Shown here: positions 1-9,179 of the stretch, piece after piece | Numbering within the stretch: the stretch's first letter is position 1 | How the letters are laid out: every line of letters starts with the position of its first letter | Program-made: the position numbers and the translations under genes | NCBI GenBank assembly: GCA_029582165.1 | Contig: CM055869.1 | Coordinates: 58,539,518 to 58,603,517 of the forward strand | Reading direction: 5' to 3' | Length of the DNA stretch: 64,000 bases | From: Portulaca oleracea | Lineage: Eukaryota; Streptophyta; Magnoliopsida; Caryophyllales; Portulacaceae | Notes under the pieces: model-generated | Seen by the model: the letters and a program-made list of their open reading frames with translations, nothing else | What the model was told of the DNA's origin: nothing | Database searches by the model: none

Positions 1-1625
1 GTTATAAGTTTGTAACCATAAACCAAAATTTTCAAGAAAATAACAAAAGCGGTTAACACGTAAAATTTCTTTAATAAAAGATTTAAAAGAACTTTAGGAC
101 ACAACTAGTTACAAGTAATTAACTAATCAAGAAACGAATAACTAATTCTTTTATAATTTAATAAGAAATCAAGAATTTAACTAATGGTAGGTTACTAATT
201 AAACAACCTAGCGATTTAATTTACGAATCAAGAACAAGAAAATTTAGTACTAATTGTATTCAAGAGATTAACCTAGATAATTTAATTATCGAATTCGTGC
301 ATACAATAACATCGTGGTTTAACGATTCATGTAAAGAAAATAAAGAACATTAAAGAACTACTTTTAAACCTAATAATCAACTATTACAACCTAATCTAAT
401 TACAATTTTCATCATAAAATTACAAATAACAATTTAAACAAATTACATATAACAATTAGGAACTTACACATAATTACACAAGAAAAATTATTACAATTAA
501 TTACCCTAATTACAATACTAATAATACAATAATTATAAAATCAGAAAATTAATAACAATAATATTTACAAATAATAAATCAGATTAATAAAAATAAAAAC
601 AAGAAAATAAAAAGGAAAAAGAAAAGAAAATCAAGAATAACAGTTAGGGTTAGGGTTAGGTTTTAGGGTTTACGTAGGTTAGGTTCTGGGCTGTTCCGGC
701 GGCGGTGGCGGCGGACGTTGGTCGGAGAGGGGTGCGTCGGGGTCGCGGGTGGCAGGCGTCGGCCGTGGGCTCGTCGGAGGAGGTGGTCGACAGCAGCAGC
801 GGCGATTTCGAGGGCTTCTCCTTCGATCGATCGCCCGGCGGCGTTAGGGCGGCGGTGTGACGGCCGTCCGGTGGTCGAGCGGCGACGGCGGCGATGGGCG
901 TGGCGACAGACGGCGGCGGTCGGACGTCCAAGAAAGAGAAAACAGTGAGGAAAGAGGAGATCGGAGAGAGAAAGAGAAAAAGAAGGCGACACGGCCGTTG
1001 GGCGGCGGCGACGGTGGGGGGTAGCGACGTCCGGTGGCCTCGGTTGGGGTGCGGTGCAGCGAGAGAGACGGGGGGATCGAGAGGAAGAAAGGAGGAAGAA
1101 GAAAGAGAAAGGAAGAGAGGGAGGGTGGTTGCGGTGGTCTGGGTGGTTCGATCTCCGGCGACCTGGTGGCGGCGGCCGGCTGACTGGGCGGACGGCAGAG
1201 AGAAGGGAGAGAGAGAGGAGAGAGCTAGGGTTTGAGGGAGGGATTATTAGGGTTTTAGGGTTTGAGAGGAGGGTTTAGGGGTTTATATACTAACACCCAT
1301 AATTAGGCCCAAAACTAATCCTAATCCAACCCATTTAACAAATAAAAACTGATTTTTCTAAAAACCTAATAATTTTAATAATAGTAGTAATAATATTAAT
1401 TTTAATAATCATATAATCACATAACAAATAATATTCACGTAATTAACCACATAATAATATTAACCTACGAAAATTACTATTCTACCCTTGTTAGTCCCTC
1501 GACGGTCCTACGAGCTCAAGCGTTAGCATAAATAAACACATTACGAACAACAGTAAATAACAAAGTCAAACCTATTCTATTAACGACGTCACGGTCAACA
1601 TCGTTGGATTTTTCGGGGTTTTACA
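1..1625 (-). mobile_element. Ty3/gypsy-type LTR, partial (runs off left edge)
   Basis: On the minus strand the sequence starting at 1625 reads TGTAAAACCCCGAAAAATCC, the kind of TG..CCCCG start often seen in plant chromovirus LTRs. A TATA-like GTATATAAACCCC lies on the same strand near 1281-1290. It is followed by a C/T-rich leader with several AAACCCTAA motifs and then a very GC-rich stretch (about 690-1230). No polypurine tract precedes the TG end (plus-strand bases just above 1625 are AT-mixed), so it is a 5' LTR or a solo LTR rather than a 3' LTR. The other end is outside the window. The short open frames inside the GC-rich part are low-complexity Arg/Pro/Ala and I do not regard them as genes. 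The class assignment rests on the end motif and promoter layout only. Confidence 0.5.
640..1280. other. GC-rich island with telomere-like TTAGGG/TTTAGGG motifs at both ends
   Basis: In a very AT-rich context this stretch is strongly GC-rich. It is flanked by runs of TTAGGG/TTTAGGG-like heptamers at about 642-672 and 1225-1280. Read on the minus strand these are AAACCCTAA (telo-box) motifs just downstream of a TATA box. They fit a retrotransposon promoter/leader better than an internal telomere tract, because the units are few and degenerate. Confidence 0.45.
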
Positions 1626-1649
1626 ATTGTACTATAGTTCGATACTAAT

Positions 1650-1840
1650 TAAGAAATTGTACTTCCGCAATCAATACGATTAAATCATCATATTGTAGGC
1701 GCTTTGCAATCAATATGACTTGAACTTTCATATTGTAGGCACTTTAGCAATCAATATTGTATGCTTTAGCAATCAATATGATTTAAACTATCATATTGTA
1801 GGCTTTTATAAGCAATCAATATTGTAGGCTCTAAGAAAAA
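1650..1840. repeat. Short tandem/inverted repeat of a CAATATGA...TCATATTG unit
   Basis: About four imperfect copies of a unit with AGCAATCAATATGA, a short spacer and TCATATTGTAGGC. Each unit is itself a small inverted repeat, so the array could form serial hairpins. It lies just outside the LTR end at 1625. The next about 900 bases (to about 2770) are AT-rich with loosely repeated ATTAAACTATTACAT motifs; no gene is visible. Confidence 0.55.
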
Positions 1841-2959
1841 ATCTCACACTAAACCGCGTGCTTAATAATAGATCCATAATTAACTTGTAACCGTAATTAA
1901 GCTATTACATCTTAAACTTAATATAAACTTTATTAAGTTGTCGTGGAGAATAAATTCCTTATAAACTTATTAAATTTAAAACTTCATCTCATATATGTAA
2001 TTAAACTATTACATATTAAACATTTGCTACAAAAATGTAATTAAAACTTAATTACATCTTACATTAATTGGCCATAAATAATCATTCATGATCTACAAGA
2101 TCATCTTATAGAGAATACTACTAACTCATAATATGAATAAATCTTCACATTTACTTATAAAATATTTTCTTCGTGACTATATCCAAATAAATAACCATGG
2201 ATTCATAATCATATACATAGCCAACTTTAAACTTAACTAAATCAAATGTACATAAAATATACATTTCTTTTATTGTAGCAAAACTTATACTTGAACATGC
2301 ATACTTGAATAATACATATAACACTTAATTAATCTATAGACTGTACACTTAAACCATGATCATCTTATACTCATAAAACAATATATCAATATTGTCATCT
2401 TATCATAGCTCATATCTAGTTAAGGATGAAGAAGATTTTGCCTCTTATTCATAGCTCGTATCTTATACACTTGAAATTATCCAACAGAGTTTTGAGGATC
2501 GATTTTCAAGTTTTGTATTGAAGTGGAGGAGCAAAAGTTTCTACGGTTCATCATTGAAGCAAGGATCGGTCATCTCCTCAGTTTATTTCTCATTCTTTTA
2601 GATTTTCCGGAAAAAAAGCAAGCAACAGTGGATAAGAATGATACAATGAGAAAAACGGAAAGAAAATTGATCAAAAAGGCATAAAGAAGAAGTAGAGCAA
2701 TGGAGAGAGAGAAATGGGGAAGAACAATTAAGTAATAGTAATCGCCATTGTTAAAGTGTCTCTACTCAACCCTCCTTCGCTTTGGTTGTTTGGCCCTTCC
2801 TCTCCACAGAGTTCGGCTCATCCATGGAAATTATGAAGTTCATGGAATCATGTTTATTTAGTATTAGAGTAATTTGGCAAACATATAATTGCATGGTTGA
2901 TAAGTGCTTATCTTTTTATCTTTACATATTCGGGTTCGATACTTGGGTTGAGGATTCAT

Positions 2960-3130
2960 TTCTTATTAGATGTTCTAAACTTAGGGGTGGCCGGGTGGGC
3001 AATAAGTCTAGTTGGGTCGGGCCATGGACCCATGGTCGACTTATTAGCTATGTAAGGTGGGGTCGGGTCAAGAATCTGCTCATTGTAGTTGTGTATCGGG
3101 TTGGAGTTTTCTAGGCTAAATCTTACACAC
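2960..3130. repeat. GGGTCGGG-rich dispersed repeat
   Basis: Degenerate GGGTCGGG / CCCGACC stretch starting at TAGGGGTGGCCGGGTGGGC. Stretches of the same compositional type recur at 6185-6390, 8553-8846, 12330-12655, 36030-36400, 38360-38690 and 54360-54860, so this is a common transposon-derived sequence rather than a gene. Confidence 0.5.
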
Positions 3131-3694
3131 CTATTGAAGATCGACAAACTTTAGAGTTAAAATGAAGTGTATTTGTATTAAAAAATAATAATTATGTTAA
3201 TTATTATTTACTATTATAATAAGATATCTAAGTAAGTTTAATATTTAAAATAATAAGTTTTGTCTAGCTATTGCTTATCGTACTGTTTTGATTGGTTTAT
3301 GCACAATCATATACTCATATTGTCATGAGTTACTATTTATTTAATATAATTTGTGATAAATATGATTATGTTTTTATCTTGTTTGTTATGTTATGCACTG
3401 TCTAAGTGTCTATTTCTAAATTGCTTTGTTTGTTCTGTTACTCGTACATATTCAACACTCAATCAATTACTCATACACACTCAAGTACCCATATTTTAAC
3501 ACTCATATTTGTACATATAATAATCATCTCCAAAAGTCTCATCAGCTCATGTTTCTGTTCTAGTTATTCTAGGGAATTAATAAGGGTTGGAGAAAAAGGC
3601 GTTAATGAGCCCCTACTAAAAGAAAAACATAGATATTGCGTCAGATATGATTGTGTTATGTCCAATACATCCATGAATTTTTAACATGTCGAAG

Positions 3695-4388
3695 CGGAGG
3701 CGGATTTATATGTATGGTAGAACGGACACCCCTGACCAAAAATAATTTGTGATTCTTCACTATTATTCGAAATTTTTTTTCTTAATTGGAATAAGTGGAC
3801 ACCGTAAAAAAAATATCAAAAAATATAATAGGGGTTTCTATTTAGCAGCAACCCAAAAATCCTAAAATAATACTCCCTTTGTCTCAAATAACTTGTCCGA
3901 GTTGACTAATTAGGTCAAAAATTTTAAATTTTGATCGTTAATTTATCAAATTATATGTTGAGTTGTTATACAAAACTATCACTATTAGATTTGTGATGAA
4001 AAATATTTTTACCTGAATACAATATTATTAGTCTTGCCAAGATAAGATGTGAAAAATTAGTGGTCAAAATATTGCGTCGAAGACCGTGAAAAAGTAAACT
4101 GGATAAATTAATTGGGATGGAATGTGTATCAAATTATTTTTTTATAAACAAAAGTGTAAGTCAATGATTGAATATCAGTATAAGTTTAAGATATAAATAT
4201 CTAGCTAATGTGAAATTTCAATTTATTTGGTTGACATATTTATATGATGATGTGAAATTGTGTTAAGCTGGGGAATATGCCATTTAATATGTATTTTTAT
4301 TTTTATTTTATTATTTTATTTTTAAAAAATGTTTATGTAATAACAAATATATTGAACACCCCTAATTTGAGTGTCAAATCCGCCACTG
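3695..4388. mobile_element. Non-autonomous hAT element with 8-bp target duplication
   Basis: Ends are CGGAGGCGGATTTA at 3695 and, inverted, CAGTGGCGGATTTG at 4388. Both sides carry the perfect 8-bp direct repeat TGTCGAAG (3687-3694 and 4389-4396). An 8-bp duplication with CAGTGGCGG-type termini is diagnostic of hAT transposons. At 694 bp with no transposase frame it must have been mobilised in trans. A Stowaway-like sequence is nested inside (3873-4126). Confidence 0.85.
3873..4126. mobile_element. Stowaway-like MITE nested in the hAT element
   Basis: Begins TA-CTCCCTTTGTCTCAAATAA and closes with a decayed inverse copy (ATTGGGATGGAATG). The interior closely matches 40748-40982 in this window (same order of GACTAATTAGGTCAAA, ACTATC.CTATTAGATTTGTGAT, GAAAAATTAGTGGTCAA), so the two are members of one subfamily. 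Confidence 0.65.
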
Positions 4389-4399
4389 TGTCGAAGCGA

Positions 4400-5140
4400 A
4401 GGGATTTGTATTTGAAATTGGATATTAACAACATACTAATGAGTCAATGACTCATTTGTCTATACTAGCCAATGCTACATACTAGGGGCAAATATTTATG
4501 ATTAGAATTATCAAAATTTCATCCGACTGGGAAAGTTTGAATTGTTTGATCCGGAAAAATTGGGTTAGGACATAGAATTTTAGTCTGATATTTTTTATAT
4601 TGACCGAGTTGACCTAATATACGGACATAATATTTATCTTTTTTCTATTGTTCAAAATTGATTCTGACCTGAATGTAGCTTCATCCGAATTGTCCAACCT
4701 AGTCCGACTTGGATAAAAATCGATTCTGAACATAAATCTCTCTTCCAAATTATGACATTGACTAAATTTATCTTACTCAAATTTACTTGAAGTTGAAATT
4801 TCGTGAAACGGTATAATTATGATAAATGGCCAAAAACAAAATATGTGAATGCCATGATACCCCTGCCAATGATCATGTTCTATGGTCACCCACGTGTCCA
4901 ACATTTTATCCAAACGATACCCTAAAATAATCCTTACCCCATTTTCTTACTATATTTTCCCCAAACTCAATTTCCCATTTTACCCTCCGTAATCCGTAAG
5001 ACCCACAGTTTCATCCTTATCCGTTGGCCCTACTCCCCCTCAAAATAAAGATAAATTCCCCAAATTTCGCCCCGTTGTACTACTAGTAAGAAATCCAAAA
5101 ATAAAAATAAAACCCCAAAATATCTCCTCAAAACCCCGCC
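4400..5140. other. Intergenic stretch and promoter side of the small gene
   Basis: No coding signal. The last about 300 bases become C/T-rich and lead into a TATA box at 5141. Confidence 0.6.
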
Positions 5141-5147
5141 TATATAA
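5141..5147 (+). promoter_or_regulatory. TATA box of the 80-residue protein gene
   Basis: TATATAA in a CCGCC-TATATAAACCCC context about 115 bases upstream of the ATG at 5256, a normal distance for a plant promoter plus a short 5' leader. Confidence 0.7.
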
Positions 5148-5255
5148 ACCCCTCCAAATTTCCCTTATCCCCAAATCAACTAACAGTATTTCACAGTCAC
5201 AGTAGCTGGTTTTAGAGGGAGAAACAAGAGAGAGAAAGTGACCGGAGAATCGAAG

Positions 5256-5498
5256 ATGAAGCAGAACGGAAAAGGACCGAAGGCGCACACCAAGGCGGCG
5301 GAGCAGGCTCACGGCGGCGCTAGGGACCGGAAGTCCGGCACCGGCGTTGCCGGACTGCCGAAGAAGGGCGGCCATGGCGGCAAGTTCACCTGGTCCGGCA
5401 GCGGCGAGCTCGTCGACGCCGCCGACTATGCCGCCGTCGATGCGAGGGATCCGAACTTCGAAGATCCCGCCGATGATCTCGCCGCTCAGACTAACTGA
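5256..5498 (+). CDS. Small basic glycine-rich plant protein (80 aa) with GGHGGKFTW core
   Basis: Single-exon frame from ATG 5256 to TGA 5496-5498, 80 residues. The frame is open a few codons further upstream but without an ATG, so 5256 is the start. The first half is basic and Gly/Lys/Ala-rich (KGPKAHTKAAEQAHGGARDR). The centre is GLPKKGGHGGKFTWSGSGE; the tail is acidic with DARDPNFEDPADD. The GGxGGKxxW followed by D.xDPNxxD pattern resembles short motifs in the HABP4/PAI-RBP1 RNA-binding family and in the N-terminus of PDCD4-type proteins, so an RNA- or ribosome-associated role is possible but is inference. The frame is much GC-richer than its flanks, as expected of real coding sequence. A TATA box lies upstream and an (ATG)n microsatellite sits in the 3' untranslated region. 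The function is not established. Confidence 0.82.
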   Translation: MKQNGKGPKAHTKAAEQAHGGARDRKSGTGVAGLPKKGGHGGKFTWSGSGELVDAADYAAVDARDPNFEDPADDLAAQTN

Positions 5499-5544
5499 TC
5501 TGATCTGATCGTGTGCGATCTGGTACGTGTGATGTGATGAAGAT

Positions 5545-5576
5545 GAATATGATGATGATGATGATGATGATGTGAT
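5545..5576. repeat. (GAT)n microsatellite in the 3' UTR
   Basis: About eight GAT/ATG repeats some 50 bases after the stop codon of the preceding gene. The transcript end is probably near 5700-5720, where an AATGAAATAAT signal occurs. Confidence 0.7.
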
Positions 5577-6184
5577 GTAAATAGTGGTTGTTATTGTCGA
5601 GGTTGGGGATTTGAGTGATCGTTGGATGTTAATGTCTGATGATCTTGATGTTCAATCGCTGGATGTTAATGTCTGATCATCTTAATGATCGATCATTTTC
5701 AGTATCTAATGAAATAATCCCGTTTTCACTGCTAGTATTTGGTTGTGTGTGTGTGTGATTTTGTGTTTTTGTTTGGTTGATCTTTGATTTTTCAGGCGTA
5801 TTTTTTAGGATTTTCGATTAGATAATCTGGTAATGTGTTGAAATTAGGTTTAGATACTGGTAGCAGACTAGCAGTAGATTTTCAATAGTAAATCAATCGA
5901 AACTTTCTGAATTGATGTTTAAATTAATTAATTCAACGGTGGATTGTGATGAAAAAGACAAATCCAATGGGGAAAAAAAACCTTATCCACTTTCAAACTG
6001 ATGACGTGACGAGACGTCGCGAGGTACTTAATTCAATTAACAAGGGATGTATCATGTATTATTGAGTAATAATGTGCAAATTCACAGTTCGCTCTAAAAT
6101 CGGTTGAAATGAGAAATATATTGAACTCAAAATTGCAAATAAGGAAAAAAATAGGTAGTGAAAAAAGTACTCTGAGTTAATTAT

Positions 6185-6390
6185 TAGGGGTGTGGAATTG
6201 TCCGATTTCATTGGATTAAGAGGGTCGAGATGTAGAAAACAAGGTTCGGCAAAAGGGTTGGATCATGAAACGTCAGTTCGATTAATAATGTGAAAAGGTC
6301 GGATCGAATCGGTTTATTAACAACTCGACCCACACAATCAATGGACCAACATTGACCCGACCCGACCACTATCCACCCCTACTAACCATT
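6185..6390. repeat. GGGTCGG-type dispersed repeat
   Basis: Starts TAGGGGTGTGGAATTG and ends CCCGACCACTATCCACCCCTA, so its ends are short inverted repeats (TAGGGGTG / CACCCCTA). Same compositional family as 2960-3130. Confidence 0.5.
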
Positions 6391-6951
6391 ACAGTGATTT
6401 TTGATTGCTAATATATGTTTGTCTAGGTGATAGGTACTTACAAATGGTCAACAACACTCTTGCTAAGATGTTAGTCTTACAACAGCATATCTCAATGTAG
6501 TCTTGTTTGTGTGGGGTACGAGGAGATTTATATATACGCATCCTTATCCCGTATATCAAAATGCATAAAGAGACTAATTCTGATGGATCCAAGAAAACCT
6601 TTTACAAACTACAAACGAACATTTCAAAAACTAGTTAAAAAACTATTTGGAGAACCAAAAAGACAAGGGAATCAACAGACAAGAGACAAACATTTCAAAA
6701 TTGTTTGCTAAGATGTTAGTTTTATTTATAGTTTGTATTAGTGAATATAATTGTTGGATATTATTTGTATTTTGTCATTTTAGATTTCTATAAATATGGT
6801 CCGTAGTAAGTTTTACATGTGTAAATTAAAATTTTTAAGATTCTTCACGATGATCGCTTTTTCCATTGTTACTAACACGAATTCACCATGGCTGACAGCA
6901 CGACACTTCAAAAATAGGATGTCAGTTGATATCAAATGTAGTTTATTTTAA

Positions 6952-7855
6952 GGGAAAATTTCAAATGGTAGGCACCAACTATTACCTGTTCCAAGTGGTG
7001 AACAACTTTTTTATGTATTTCAAATGGTAGACTTAATTATCAAACAATTCCATCCCGTAAGCACCTCTTGAACCTGCTGTTAGAATATCAAAAAAAAAGA
7101 TAAATAAAAATTAATGTGTTGAATTCTCCAGTCTTCGACATGCGACTGGAATTTTGCTCAAACTGAAAGTGGGGACGCTCAAACAGTCAAAAGCTCTGTC
7201 ACTCAGGCGTCGCTCGTCGGTTGTCGTGGTGGCCGTGTTGCTCGCCGACGGTCGCCTTCCCCGGGTCTAATCTGTCGTCCCGGATCACCTTGCCTAACTA
7301 GTCGATCGTATATGCCGAAGTGAATTGCCTCTGTGTGAAGACTGTACTTGGAGATTACTTGACAACAATCACATCTCCACCAACCTTTCAATTAAGTTTG
7401 GCAGAAGCCCCCGAACTATCTGTAGTAACACCTATGTGCTCTCCATTTACTCGAAACCAACCATTAAAAAAAGGGTCAATGATTTCAGATGCCGCAATTT
7501 GCTCAGTGATGGGAGGTGCTGCAACCAGTTACATCAATGGTCAAATTTGATCTTGCCCAAATTTGGGAAATAAATTGCCAAAGTGAATCACCTCTATGTG
7601 GAGAAGTGAATCACCTTGCCCTCTCATCTCCTCCCCAGTTTCAGTTTGAGCAAAATTTCAAGCATGTCGAAGACAAGAGAATTCAACACATTAATTTGTA
7701 TTTTTCTTTTTTTATATATATATTCTAACGGCAGGTTCAACAGGTGTTTATGGGATGAAATTATTTGGTAATTAAGCCTACCATTTGAAATACATAAAAA
7801 AGGTGTTCATCACTTGGAATAGGTAATAATTGGTGCCTACCATTTGAAATTTCCC
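6952..7855. mobile_element. Mutator-like element with long TIRs and 9-bp target duplication
   Basis: Termini are GGGAAAATTTCAAATGGTAG at 6952 and its near-exact inverse ending at 7855. Inverted arms extend about 230 bases (to about 7180 on the left, from about 7620 on the right). A perfect 9-bp direct repeat, TTATTTTAA, flanks it (6943-6951 and 7856-7864). Long arms plus a 9-bp duplication mark Mutator-like elements (MULEs). There is no transposase. The interior (about 7190-7570) is GC-richer and structured differently, raising the possibility of captured host sequence. Confidence 0.87.
7190..7570. other. Non-TIR interior of the MULE, possible captured gene sequence
   Basis: Between the arms lies a GC-rich block (about 7205-7320, CGCTCGTCGG / GTCGCCTTCCCC) followed by a stretch open in one plus-strand frame for about 75 codons from 7320. 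It encodes LAEAPELSVVTPMCSPFTRNQ and later SMISDAAICSVMGG. I do not recognise the source gene. An AGTGAAT(T/C)(G/A)CCTCT motif occurs on both sides (about 7319 and 7580-7615). It could equally be decayed MULE sequence. Confidence 0.4.
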
Positions 7856-7869
7856 TTATTTTAACTTTT

Positions 7870-8550
7870 TCATGAGTGATGTTTATGATACTTTCTAGCA
7901 TATTATAATGAAGTCCAGTAAATCTGAAAAGTACATTTCTAATAAAATTTTTCAATAAAGCTTAACCCCTTTTCAGCAAAATAAATAAATAAATCAACCA
8001 ATATACTCTTTTTTTTTTTGGTTTCGGATCAGATTTCAATCAAAAGTTGCCTAAAAAGGAAAAAACACATATTGGGCAATGCCTTGTTATGCCTCCACTT
8101 GGAGAATATGGCTAGCCCATGTCACTATCAGGGTTTGGGTTTGTTTGCAAATGGGCATGGACCCATGATGCTCCCCCTACCCAGCTGTCTATTGTAGTTG
8201 CTTTCTACTTTTTTTTCTTTTAATTTAATTTTTTAGATTTTCGGATTGTAATATATCAACCTTTACTATTATATGTTAACGTTCTAACTTTTATACCTAG
8301 TTGATTTTAATGTATTTTAAAGAACTTAAGTGACAAATGAATCAATTTCGTGGATAATGTGGCAGATAGTGAAAATTTCCCGAGACCCATAAGGGACCAA
8401 GACAAGCCTACTTAAGTAGTCTTTGAGACCGTTTTGCAACCGTTGAAATCATGGTAAGCACATTACTCACATAGGTATAAGTGTCGATATATTGACATTC
8501 AATAATAAAGATGGATATATTACAATCCAATATCCAAGGTGGAAATAAGG
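7870..8550. other. AT-rich intergenic stretch
   Basis: No coding signal or recognisable transposon end was seen. Confidence 0.5.
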
Positions 8551-8552
8551 AT

Positions 8553-8846
8553 AGCGCTGACAAAAATTCGAGTTCGGGTAAATTCAGGTCGGACGAATTC
8601 GGTCATTGAAAAAATTCGGACGAGAAATTCATGTCCGAACCCGGTTTTATTTCGGGTCGAACCGCGTCGGACAATTCGACCGAAGCTAAAACCGGGTTCG
8701 AACAATAGAAAAAAAGAAATTTATGTCCGAATATTCGGTCAATTCGATCAATATCAAAATTTGGACGAAAAACCTATGTCCAGACCCAATTTTTTCCGAG
8801 TCAGACAATTCAAATATTTCGGGTCGGACAGGATTTTGCCAGCACT
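8553..8846. repeat. TTCGGTC/GGGTCGGAC-rich element with GCTGRCAAAA ends
   Basis: Left end AGCGCTGACAAAA, right end inverse AGTGCTGGCAAAA. The inside is rich in TTCGGTC, TCGGACGAATTC and GGGTCGAACC and weakly palindromic throughout. The apparent open frames (Arg-rich) are artefacts of this composition. Confidence 0.55.
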
Positions 8847-9060
8847 TAGTAAAGATTATTAAAATCCAATTTTCCTTTTACATGTACCTCATCACAACTA
8901 GAAATTAGAAATTAGAGTGCTTTATAAAATGAAATTTAGGGTTTAAGTTGCAATTTTCCCTCCTTTTCTTCGATTAATCCCTCCAATTTCCCCTTTTCCT
9001 CCTCAATTCGCAACCAATTCCCATACAAACTTGATCATTTCAACACGATTCCACACGAAA

Positions 9061-9179
9061 ATGGAGTAGAGATGGGAGATGATCATACGAATTCACGATG
9101 GGGAACAAGATCGCACGTACAACACAAGCCTCAGCGACAGAGTACTACCTCCATGATCTTCCTTCCTCCTACAACTTAG
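9061..9179 (+). promoter_or_regulatory. Upstream ATGs/uORFs in the VPS15 leader
   Basis: Three ATGs precede the VPS15 start: 9061 opens a two-codon uORF (ATG GAG TAG); 9072 opens a 35-codon frame that overlaps the main start and ends at TAG 9177-9179; 9079 opens another overlapping frame. They are in the AT/C-rich leader just before the main ATG, so they matter only if transcription starts upstream of 9061, which the C/T-rich leader (8940-9050) suggests. Confidence 0.5.

Noticed and set aside
640..672. Interstitial telomere
   Set aside because: Only a few degenerate TTAGGG/TTTAGGG units, not a perfect TTTAGGG array; better explained as telo-box motifs in an LTR promoter.
656..1278. Several Arg/Pro/Ala-rich open frames on both strands in the GC-rich island
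   Set aside because: They overlap in many frames, have low-complexity composition, and fall in a probable LTR promoter/leader; GC-richness alone keeps them open.
8520..8862. Overlapping frames rich in Arg, Ile and Phe
   Set aside because: Produced by the TTCGG/GGGTCGG repeat, weakly palindromic, no domain.
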